Positions 1 to 6,124 of a stretch of DNA of 7,019 nt are shown here, piece after piece. Numbering within the stretch: position 1 is the stretch's first letter; each line of letters begins with the position of its first letter. A program made the position numbers and the translations under genes. Source of the DNA: Bacteroidota bacterium (GTDB lineage Bacteria; Bacteroidota; Bacteroidia; Flavobacteriales_D; JABDKJ01); NCBI GenBank assembly GCA_027621335.1, contig JAQCAN010000127.1, positions 1 through 7,019 on the forward strand, given 5' to 3'. Under the pieces are notes generated by a model. The model was not told where the DNA came from and did not search any database. It saw only the letters and a program-made list of their open reading frames with translations.

Positions 1-143
1 GGCATAGGAATTATCTCCCACTGCTCATTCGTATGGAAACCTTTTTTGGACAAACCGGGCAAATGGAAGATGTCAGACTCTGCAGAGAATGGATGAACGA
101 AATAACAGACGGACTAGGGATACCTAGGATTCCAAAACGATAG
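1..143 (+). CDS. 3' end of an unidentified protein-coding gene
   Basis: Reading from base 3, an open frame of 46 codons runs in from the left edge and stops at TAG 141-143. The other two forward frames have early stops (TAG at 5-7, TGA at 94-96). The visible C-terminus contains a mix of Arg, Met, Trp and Cys residues and ends in a basic Gly-Ile-Pro-Arg-Ile-Pro-Lys-Arg. It looks like an ordinary soluble protein end, with no membrane segment. I do not recognise the family and assign no function. The stop lies only 9 bases before the earliest start of the sigma factor gene, so the two could share a transcript. The call rests on the open frame, amino-acid composition and close spacing to the next gene. 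Confidence 0.6.
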   Translation, partial: HRNYLPLLIRMETFFGQTGQMEDVRLCREWMNEITDGLGIPRIPKR

Positions 144-152
144 GTCGAAGGT

Positions 153-725
153 ATGCTCAAGCGCTATGACTATATGGACTCTGATGAGTTCCTTATGCTA
201 AAAAGTCAAGAGGGTGACGACCAAGCCTTCGGACTGCTCTATGACCGTTATGCCACTAAGATGGTGGGATATTTCTATAAGATGCTGTGGAATGATCGCA
301 ATCGAGCCGAGGACATGACTCAGGACCTTTTCACAAAACTGATCAAGAATGGTTCATCCTTTGACAAGAATAAAAACTTCAAAACCTGGATCTTCACTAT
401 TGCCAGTAATATGTGCAAGAATGAATACCGTCATGAAGAGGTAAGACGAAAGCACGTTGACAGCCAAAAGTCAGTGAGTCCTACCTTTGATAGTGAGCCC
501 GCGATAGACTCCGCATTGTTCAAAAGGCGATTAGATGAGCAGCTTTCCGAATTGGATGTCACAAAGAGGAGCGTGTTCATCATGCGATTCAAACAGAACT
601 TGAGTATCAAGGAAATAGCGAAAGTCATGGACTGCTCTGAAGGAACCATTAAGTCCAGAATCTTCTATACTCTCAAGGAATTGGCTACCCAATTGAAAGA
701 ATTCGATCCAAAAAGAACATCATGA
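153..725 (+). CDS. ECF-type RNA polymerase sigma-70 factor
   Basis: This 190-residue protein has the two-domain layout and length of extracytoplasmic-function sigma factors, which direct core RNA polymerase to specific promoters. Region 2 spans about residues 19-100. It includes an acidic-aromatic stretch (AEDMTQDLF, 52-60) matching the conserved core-binding helix, then a Trp-containing promoter-melting segment (FKTWIFTIASN, 76-86). A variable linker follows at about 101-126. Region 4 spans about 127-182, with a helix-turn-helix at 151-177 (SIKEIAKVMDCSEGTIKSRI) that would read the -35 element. No sigma regions 1 or 3 are present. The start at 153 follows the upstream stop by 9 bases. ATG 174, giving MDSDEF, is an equally plausible start because family members usually begin this close to region 2. 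The stop overlaps the next gene by 4 bases, the classic arrangement of a sigma factor with its membrane regulator. The regulon cannot be read from the sequence. The adjacent polysaccharide genes are candidates. Confidence 0.95.
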   Translation: MLKRYDYMDSDEFLMLKSQEGDDQAFGLLYDRYATKMVGYFYKMLWNDRNRAEDMTQDLFTKLIKNGSSFDKNKNFKTWIFTIASNMCKNEYRHEEVRRKHVDSQKSVSPTFDSEPAIDSALFKRRLDEQLSELDVTKRSVFIMRFKQNLSIKEIAKVMDCSEGTIKSRIFYTLKELATQLKEFDPKRTS

Positions 726-1651
726 CAGAACCTGGAACATATGGACCGGAAGACCTAGAGTACCTCTTGGCCAACAAGCACTTCAATGAACTCTATCCAG
801 AAGAGAAAGAGTATGTGCTGCAGCACATTGAGAATGAGTCAGAGTATAGTGAATTGAGGAATATCCTACTCATCATGGAAGAGCCGGAACGGTTGGATAC
901 CGAGCCTAGCCCAACAATGAAGGACCATCTTATGAGCCTTCACCGCACTCATCACGGAAAACCGAGCTTAAAAATATGGTTGAATTCACTCTTCAACGGA
1001 TTGAGTTTGGTTGATCTGGTTAGGCGGCCTGCCTTTCAGTTGGCCACCGTAGCCTGTCTCTTTGTTATCGGATGGTTGGTCATGCCATCTGAAAAGGTCA
1101 ATGACCTTGCAGAGAAACCATCCAACCCAACAGCCGAGGATACGCAGCTTTTCGAAAAAGATTCAGGTCTGTTGATCAAAGAACGTTCTGATATTGAACC
1201 AGTCGATGAAGAGTTAGAGAACGTGGACACGGACAAAGAATCCTTTGAAATAGGACCTATAAAGACCACACCGAGCCCACAAGTCTCAGAGTCCGAGGTC
1301 ATACTTCAGTCCTCTGATGATTCAAAATTCCTAGTTGACGAGGTGATGGATGCAGCTAGGCCGGAGAAAGTAGAGACTCTCGAAGAGGACGTGACTCTCC
1401 TTCCGGAAAAAGCATCTGGCGTTCAAATGGATATGCCTTCGGAGGAAGTGGCCGAACTAAAAATAGATTCCCACAATAACGAAGTCCAATTATCCAGTCC
1501 CACTATGGCCTCGGAAGGCTTGGAAGCGACTTCATCACGCAAGCTCTCGAATAATAGCCCCACTTCTGCCCAAGAAGATGTGACCGAACTCGATAGACCT
1601 AATACTTCAGTGTCCATGGAGATGATCGAGCTTCTTTATACTAGCTGGTGA
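722..1651 (+). CDS. Single-pass membrane protein, candidate anti-sigma factor
   Basis: This 309-residue protein has three parts. A cytoplasmic-type N-terminus (about 1-100) is helical-looking and charged. One transmembrane helix lies at about 103-121 (FQLATVACLFVIGWLV), preceded by Arg-Arg at 101-102, which fits an N-in orientation. The remaining roughly 188 residues would be periplasmic and are rich in Glu, Asp, Ser, Thr and Pro, with about 45 acidic against 15 basic residues, and look disordered. Its start codon sits inside the sigma factor stop (ATGA), which implies translational coupling. Gene order and topology suggest that the N-terminus holds the sigma factor at the membrane until an envelope signal releases it. 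I see no zinc-binding His-x3-Cys-x2-Cys anti-sigma motif; the only Cys (112) is inside the membrane helix. The anti-sigma role is therefore inferred from context, not from a recognised domain. It could instead be an uncharacterised envelope protein co-expressed with the sigma factor. Confidence 0.8.
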   Translation: MTEPGTYGPEDLEYLLANKHFNELYPEEKEYVLQHIENESEYSELRNILLIMEEPERLDTEPSPTMKDHLMSLHRTHHGKPSLKIWLNSLFNGLSLVDLVRRPAFQLATVACLFVIGWLVMPSEKVNDLAEKPSNPTAEDTQLFEKDSGLLIKERSDIEPVDEELENVDTDKESFEIGPIKTTPSPQVSESEVILQSSDDSKFLVDEVMDAARPEKVETLEEDVTLLPEKASGVQMDMPSEEVAELKIDSHNNEVQLSSPTMASEGLEATSSRKLSNNSPTSAQEDVTELDRPNTSVSMEMIELLYTSW

Positions 1652-1665
1652 AGACTGAATAGCCC

Positions 1666-1673
1666 TATTTTCG
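1666..1673 (+). promoter_or_regulatory. Weak candidate Bacteroidota -7 element before the glycosyltransferase gene
   Basis: TATTTTCG matches the Bacteroidota -7 consensus TAnnTTTG at all but one of its fixed positions. It lies 6 bases before the ATG at 1680, so a transcript from it would be almost leaderless. I see no good TTG-type -33 element at the expected distance upstream. The gap between the two genes is only 28 bases, so read-through from the sigma/anti-sigma genes is equally possible. This is a low-confidence pattern match. Confidence 0.25.
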
Positions 1674-1679
1674 CACTTC

Positions 1680-2852
1680 ATGCGCATCTTGAGGATCATC
1701 AATCGCTTCAACCTAGGGGGACCAACATTCAATGCCGCCCTCCTATCCCGATACCTGCCCAAAGAGTATGAGACCCTTTTGGTGGGCGGAGAGAAGGACT
1801 ATAGCGAAGATGATTCCCTTCATATACTTGACAAACTAGAACTCTCCCCCATTATCATTCCTGAGATGAAGAGGGAGGTCAGCCCTTTGAATGACCGTAT
1901 GGCGTATAAGAAGATCTCCGCCTTGATCGAGGAATTCAAACCCGATATCGTACATACCCATGCTTCCAAAGCGGGTGCATTGGGTAGGTTGGCCGCATTC
2001 AACATGGGGGTACCACATACAGTTCACACCTTTCACGGACATGTCTTCCACTCTTACTTCGACTCGGTGACCACTGAGGTATATAAAAGAGTAGAGCGCT
2101 ACTTGGCCAAGCGCTCCTCAGCTATAATCGCTATAAGTGAAGAACAAAGGAAGGAACTCGTTGATGAGTTCAAAGTAGTTCCAGCAGAAAAGGCCAGAGT
2201 CATTCAATTGGGATTCGATCTGGATAAGTTCCAAGAAGATTTCCAATATAAGAGGGAAGAATTCAGACGTTTCTACCAGTTGCATGAAGATAAAGTGGCT
2301 ATCGGCATAGTAGGTAGACTCGTCCCTATTAAGAACCACCTGATGTTCCTTCGGTCAATCAAACATCTGGTCGAAAAGAAGGAGTTCAAATTCAGGGCCT
2401 TTATCATAGGTGACGGGGAGATGAGACCCGCATTGGAAGCATATTGCCGCAAGGAAGCCATCCGTTTCAATGATCCGGAGATCGATGAGGATGATCATGT
2501 GACCTTCACTTCTTGGATCAAAGACATAGATGTCGCCAATGCCGGGTTGGACATTGCCGCCTTGACTTCGAAGAATGAGGGGACCCCCGTAAGTTTGATT
2601 GAAGCTCAAGCAGCGAATAGGCCCATCATCAGCACAGATGTTGGCGGGATAAGAGACATAGTGGATGTCGGGAATACAGCCTTACTGGTTCCACCTGATG
2701 ATCAAGAAGGCTTCAATACCTATATATCCCAACTTTGTGGCTCTGCTGAACTCAGGGCCAAAATGGGGCAGAATGGTTGGGACTTCGTGAGGGACAGATT
2801 CCATTACAGCCGATTGGTAAGAGATATGGATCGGCTCTACAAATCCTTATGA
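1680..2852 (+). CDS. GT4-family glycosyltransferase (GT-B fold), polysaccharide biosynthesis
   Basis: This 390-residue cytoplasmic or membrane-peripheral enzyme probably transfers a sugar from a nucleotide donor to a lipid-linked polysaccharide intermediate, with retention of configuration. The N-terminal Rossmann-like acceptor domain (about 1-195) carries the Gly-Gly-Pro loop (13-15), HTHASKAGALGR (92-103) and HTFHGH (116-121), all typical of GT4 enzymes of EPS loci. The C-terminal donor domain (about 205-385) begins with GIVGRLVPIKNH (209-220), whose Arg and Lys usually contact the nucleotide-sugar phosphates. It also contains the E-x7-E motif (Glu300 to Glu308, in NEGTPVSLIEAQ), followed by a VGGIRDIV loop (321-328). 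Length is normal and both domains are intact. No signal peptide or clear membrane helix is seen. The ATG at 1680 opens directly with a typical MRILRIINRF first strand, which supports that start. The sugar and linkage cannot be predicted. It precedes the export genes, consistent with a role in assembling the repeat unit. Confidence 0.93.
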   Translation: MRILRIINRFNLGGPTFNAALLSRYLPKEYETLLVGGEKDYSEDDSLHILDKLELSPIIIPEMKREVSPLNDRMAYKKISALIEEFKPDIVHTHASKAGALGRLAAFNMGVPHTVHTFHGHVFHSYFDSVTTEVYKRVERYLAKRSSAIIAISEEQRKELVDEFKVVPAEKARVIQLGFDLDKFQEDFQYKREEFRRFYQLHEDKVAIGIVGRLVPIKNHLMFLRSIKHLVEKKEFKFRAFIIGDGEMRPALEAYCRKEAIRFNDPEIDEDDHVTFTSWIKDIDVANAGLDIAALTSKNEGTPVSLIEAQAANRPIISTDVGGIRDIVDVGNTALLVPPDDQEGFNTYISQLCGSAELRAKMGQNGWDFVRDRFHYSRLVRDMDRLYKSL

Positions 2853-2871
2853 CGTAAGATATTCTAATTGG

Positions 2872-2879
2872 TAACTTTG
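2872..2879 (+). promoter_or_regulatory. Candidate Bacteroidota -7 promoter element before the export genes
   Basis: TAACTTTG is an exact match to TAnnTTTG, the -7 consensus used by the primary sigma factor of Bacteroidota. It lies in the 42-base gap after the glycosyltransferase stop, 15 bases before the ATG at 2895. A clear TTTG or TTG at -33 is not visible. The best available is CTTA around 2846-2849, about 22 bases upstream, which is weak. If real, it would let the export lipoprotein, kinase, epimerase and transferase genes be transcribed separately from the upstream sigma factor genes. Confidence 0.4.
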
Positions 2880-2894
2880 CCTTAACAGCAGAAC

Positions 2895-3659
2895 ATGAAA
2901 CAAAGCGCCTTCTTTTCTCTTCTACTTGTCATTATTCTGATGAGCAGTTGCACGGTGAATAGGGACCTTATGTTCCAGACTCCTGTTGGTTTCGATTATG
3001 ACCCCCTTCCTGTGGTGGATAGCTTGGAGTATGAGATCTCACCCTATGACAGGATACAATTCAATCTTTTCACCAATGACGGATATAAACTGATAGATAT
3101 AGTGGGTCAAGAGGGCAACAATGCCGGGAACCTCCAGGCTATCAGACAGTTCGGATTCGATTATCTGGTCGAGCAGGATGGTTATGTGAAGCTACCTACT
3201 TTGGGAAGGATAAAGATTTCAGGTCTCACAGTAAGAGAGGCTCAGGATATGCTAGAGGAGCGCTACGTTGAATTCTACAGAAAGCCCTTCGTCATTCTCA
3301 CTGTGGTGAATAACCGGGTCATTGTATCTCCAGGTGATGGCGGTGCAGCGCAGGTAGTGACCATCAGGGATAACATGACGGTCATCGAAGTTTTGGCCCG
3401 AGCGGGGGGCATAGCTCGGAGGGGGAATGCTGCACGCGTGAAAGTGATACGGAATGTCGGTGAAAAGAAGGAAGTATATAACATGGACCTATCTACAATA
3501 GATGGCATCTACCAAGGCGACTTGATTGTTCAGGCCAATGACATCATCTATGTCGAGCCGAATCCTGAAATCGCTCGCGAACTTCTCCGAGACCTCACTC
3601 CGATCATCTCCCTCATTACCAGCACATTACTTCTGGTTACTTTGGTTATACCAAACTAA
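2895..3659 (+). CDS. Wza-like polysaccharide export outer-membrane lipoprotein
   Basis: This 254-residue protein belongs to the polysaccharide biosynthesis/export (PES) family and would form the outer-membrane channel for the polymer. The N-terminus is a lipoprotein signal: Lys2, a hydrophobic core at about 5-16, and a lipobox-like LMSSC with the acylated Cys at 19. The PES domain (about 45-140) opens with EYEISPYDRIQF and includes the characteristic DGYVKLPTLGRIKISGLTV (95-113). A segment of about 25 residues between these (about 65-90) is longer than in E. coli Wza. An SLBB-like domain follows (about 141-220, including a GGIARRG loop). A C-terminal hydrophobic helix (about 236-252) fits the segment that in Wza crosses the outer membrane. 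The protein is shorter than E. coli Wza, having one SLBB domain instead of two, which is common in Bacteroidota. The ATG at 2895 is favoured because it places Lys2 and the signal core correctly. The kinase gene starts 17 bases after the stop, as expected for functional partners. Confidence 0.93.
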   Translation: MKQSAFFSLLLVIILMSSCTVNRDLMFQTPVGFDYDPLPVVDSLEYEISPYDRIQFNLFTNDGYKLIDIVGQEGNNAGNLQAIRQFGFDYLVEQDGYVKLPTLGRIKISGLTVREAQDMLEERYVEFYRKPFVILTVVNNRVIVSPGDGGAAQVVTIRDNMTVIEVLARAGGIARRGNAARVKVIRNVGEKKEVYNMDLSTIDGIYQGDLIVQANDIIYVEPNPEIARELLRDLTPIISLITSTLLLVTLVIPN

Positions 3660-3676
3660 GTCGCTATCTAAACGCC

Positions 3677-6124
3677 ATGCGACAAGAGGATATATCCGGT
3701 TTCAACGACAGCTTCGAGCGGTACAAGGATAGAATAACCAACTTCAGCAATGAGTTCGAATTTGGATTGTTCATCTACATTACCCGCAGGTCATTGCCCT
3801 TCATTGCACTGATATTAGTGCTATCTGGTCTATCCGCATTCCTTTACCTCAGATATACCACTCCTATTTATCAGGCAACGGCTACACTGCAACTAGAGAA
3901 AAGTGACAAGGCTAATCAGATATTGAATGTGGATCAATATCTAGAAGATAATGAACTCTCTTCGGATATAGAACTGCTGCGGTCTAGATTCCTGCTCCTA
4001 AAGACCATGAGGGGAATGGATCTTGGAGTACGTTATTTTGAGAAAGGACGGGTTCGAGGTAGTGACCACTACAAGAAGTCTGGATATACGGTTGAAAACG
4101 TTGCAATTGCGGATTCCAGCTCAGCACTGAACTCTTTGTTTTTTGTGAGGTTCCAGACACCGCGTTCATTCTACATCCAACGGGATGAGATAGAATATGG
4201 TCCGTTCAGGAGCGATGAAGCTGTAGACCTAGGTGATATAAAGTTCAGTCTGACCCCGTTCTGGCAGAATGCGTTTTCAACAGGAAATGATTATGTAAGG
4301 TATTTCAGACTCAATTCTCTTGAAGATCTATCCAACGAATTCCTTCCAGACCTGAAGGCCGTAGTTCTCAATTCCACGGCCAAGACCATCCAGCTGTCCT
4401 GTGAGAATGCGAATCCTCAGTTGGCCAGGGATCTGGTCATGCAGCATGCCTTCACTTTCCTTGAATTCGATAAGGAGCGAAAGAAAGAAAGTGCCGAGAA
4501 GATTCTTGACTTCATTGAGAACCAATTGGATACTGTGGCGTTCAACCTCCACAATGCCGAGTTCTTATTGAATTCATTCAAACAAGAGCATCGACTTTCC
4601 AATCTTTCCGATGCTACACTAATCTACATGGACCGCCTTACAGATTATGAGAATGATCTTGTCGATCTGGAACTCCAGCGGTCTGTATTGGTTGAAGTGA
4701 AGAAAGTTTCCGAACTCGATCCTGAGGATGTAGACGTTTATAATCTTATTGCTTTATTGGCCGGAACTCAGTATGAGAATACCCTCAGCGGATTGCTTGT
4801 AGAACTGAATTCATTGCTCAAGCAGAAAGAGGAACAGTTCTATCGAGTCACGGAGAACAGTGAGGATGCTAAGGCTTTGGATTATAGGATCGGCATTCAG
4901 AAAAAACTCATCCTTGAAAGTGTCAATTCATTAGAGAATAAGATATCCAGCAAATATGATATCATCTCCTCCAAAACCGATCAGATCGAAGGTGCATTCA
5001 GGAACATCCCAGCGCAGGAGTTGGAGTTCGCTAGGTACCAGCGGTTATTCGATATCAATGAGAAGTACTATACTATTCTTCTTGAAAAGAAGATAGAATA
5101 TCGGATATCCAAAGCCGGATTTGTAACGGACAATAAAATACTAGAGCCTTCAAGAACACCTAGGGTTCCCATCTCCCCTATTCCAAATGTCACTTATACA
5201 GGTCTTATAGGCTTCGGTGTGATTCTGGGCCTTTTATTCGTCATTGCACGGTACCTCTTGCATAATAACATCACCTCCCTCAATGAGGTCGCGAAACTCT
5301 CTAATGCATCAATCGGTGTTCTGGGAATGATACCGAAATACAAGGACAACATCCCTGTTTCACAGCTTATCATTGATAAGAAGTCCAAGTCACTAATTGC
5401 AGAGTCCTTCAGGTCTATTCGGACCAACCTTCAGTTTGTCGATAATACTCCGGGCCCCAAAACATTGGCGATCACAAGCACTATCTCGAGTGAAGGAAAG
5501 ACTTTTGTGGCCATCAATCTGGCTGGTATCATCGCCATTTCTGGCAAGCGTGTCATAATATTGGATCTGGACATGAGACGTCCTAAGATCCATAAAGGAT
5601 TTGGAGTGCCAAATGATCGGGGAATGAGTACTATCCTCATCGGGAAGGACAGCTACAAAGATTGCATCAACAAAAGCACTATCGAGAACCTCCATTTCAT
5701 TACGGCAGGCCCTATTCCTCCCAACCCTTCAGAACTTGTGATCACGAAAGAGATGGAGGACTTTATTGCGATTCTAAAGACAGAGTATGACATGATTGTC
5801 ATAGACAATCCACCTGTAGGTCTAGTCACAGACGGTATTCAGTCCATTCAGAACGCGGACTATCCTGTCTACATTTTCAGAGCTGATTTTTCTAAAAAGC
5901 ATTTCGTCCAGAATGTCGATCGTTTGATCAATGAGAATGGCATCAAGAAGCTCTCGATCATCTTGAACAGTGTTGATGTAGATCGTAACAAATATGGCTA
6001 CTACTACGGCTATGGATATGGCTATGGATATGGCTATGGAGGCGGTTATGACAATGGCTATTATAATCAGGAATCGAGAAAAGCGGTTGGTCTTTGGAAG
6101 AAATTCAAGAGTCTATGGAACTAA
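3677..6124 (+). CDS. Wzc-like polysaccharide co-polymerase with BY-type tyrosine kinase domain
   Basis: This 815-residue inner-membrane protein would control polymer chain length and couple synthesis to export through the Wza-like channel. A short cytoplasmic N-terminus leads to transmembrane helix 1 (about 39-59) and a Wzz-type segment (PIYQATATLQLEK, 63-75). A long, partly coiled-coil periplasmic region follows (about 60-505), with the conserved GNVR-like stretch at about 445-480 and a Pro-rich segment at 490-504. Helix 2 is at about 507-526. The cytoplasmic kinase domain (about 570-770) has a Walker A loop (SSEGKTF, 604-610, Lys608), a Walker A' (VIILDLDMRRP, 626-636, Asp630 and Asp632) and a Walker B (YDMIVIDNPPV, 704-714, Asp710), the signature of bacterial tyrosine kinases. 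The tail at 773-796 holds 12 Tyr, mostly alternating with Gly, the expected autophosphorylation cluster. The kinase is fused to the membrane part as in proteobacterial Wzc, not split as in Firmicutes. No cognate low-molecular-weight phosphatase gene lies beside it. All motifs are intact and the length is slightly above E. coli Wzc. Confidence 0.96.
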   Translation: MRQEDISGFNDSFERYKDRITNFSNEFEFGLFIYITRRSLPFIALILVLSGLSAFLYLRYTTPIYQATATLQLEKSDKANQILNVDQYLEDNELSSDIELLRSRFLLLKTMRGMDLGVRYFEKGRVRGSDHYKKSGYTVENVAIADSSSALNSLFFVRFQTPRSFYIQRDEIEYGPFRSDEAVDLGDIKFSLTPFWQNAFSTGNDYVRYFRLNSLEDLSNEFLPDLKAVVLNSTAKTIQLSCENANPQLARDLVMQHAFTFLEFDKERKKESAEKILDFIENQLDTVAFNLHNAEFLLNSFKQEHRLSNLSDATLIYMDRLTDYENDLVDLELQRSVLVEVKKVSELDPEDVDVYNLIALLAGTQYENTLSGLLVELNSLLKQKEEQFYRVTENSEDAKALDYRIGIQKKLILESVNSLENKISSKYDIISSKTDQIEGAFRNIPAQELEFARYQRLFDINEKYYTILLEKKIEYRISKAGFVTDNKILEPSRTPRVPISPIPNVTYTGLIGFGVILGLLFVIARYLLHNNITSLNEVAKLSNASIGVLGMIPKYKDNIPVSQLIIDKKSKSLIAESFRSIRTNLQFVDNTPGPKTLAITSTISSEGKTFVAINLAGIIAISGKRVIILDLDMRRPKIHKGFGVPNDRGMSTILIGKDSYKDCINKSTIENLHFITAGPIPPNPSELVITKEMEDFIAILKTEYDMIVIDNPPVGLVTDGIQSIQNADYPVYIFRADFSKKHFVQNVDRLINENGIKKLSIILNSVDVDRNKYGYYYGYGYGYGYGYGGGYDNGYYNQESRKAVGLWKKFKSLWN
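6008..6040 (+). repeat. 12-bp tandem repeat encoding the Gly-Tyr tail of the kinase
   Basis: The unit GGCTATGGATAT occurs exactly at 6008-6019 and 6020-6031, and the first nine bases of a third copy at 6032-6040. Each unit encodes Gly-Tyr-Gly-Tyr in the kinase reading frame. The two Gly codons within each unit differ (GGC then GGA) in the same order every time, so the identity is at DNA level and not just forced by the protein. This points to recent duplication or slippage. Gain or loss of a unit would keep the frame and change the tail by two tyrosines. Confidence 0.85.

Noticed and set aside
118..133. Imperfect palindrome centred on CCTAGG upstream of the sigma factor, as a possible operator.
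   Set aside because: It lies within the coding end of the upstream gene, has four mismatches in 16 bases, and no second copy was seen near other genes.
956..961. His-rich HRTHHGK stretch (residues 74-80) in the candidate anti-sigma protein, as a possible zinc-binding motif.
   Set aside because: There are no nearby Cys residues, and the spacing does not match the zinc-binding anti-sigma signature.
1036..1302. Minus-strand open frame of 88 codons, and similar minus-strand frames elsewhere (for example 5393-5695 and 6504-6818).
   Set aside because: They lie opposite well-supported genes and show no recognisable motif, signal or sensible composition. They are shadows of the real frames.
1658..1669. 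Short inverted repeat AATAG-CC-CTATT followed by T residues, as a possible terminator after the anti-sigma gene.
   Set aside because: The stem is at most five mostly A/T pairs with a loop too small to form fully. It also overlaps the weak -7 box. It would not make a stable terminator.
3526..3732. Plus-strand open frame of 68 codons spanning the junction of the export lipoprotein and kinase genes.
   Set aside because: It overlaps two clear genes in another frame and has a shadow-like composition.
5477..5506. Walker A loop of the kinase begins with Ser instead of the usual Ala or Gly, and has Ser-Glu before Gly-Lys-Thr.
   Set aside because: The essential Gly-Lys-Thr and both other Walker motifs are intact, and BY-kinases vary at these positions. 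Loss of activity is not indicated.
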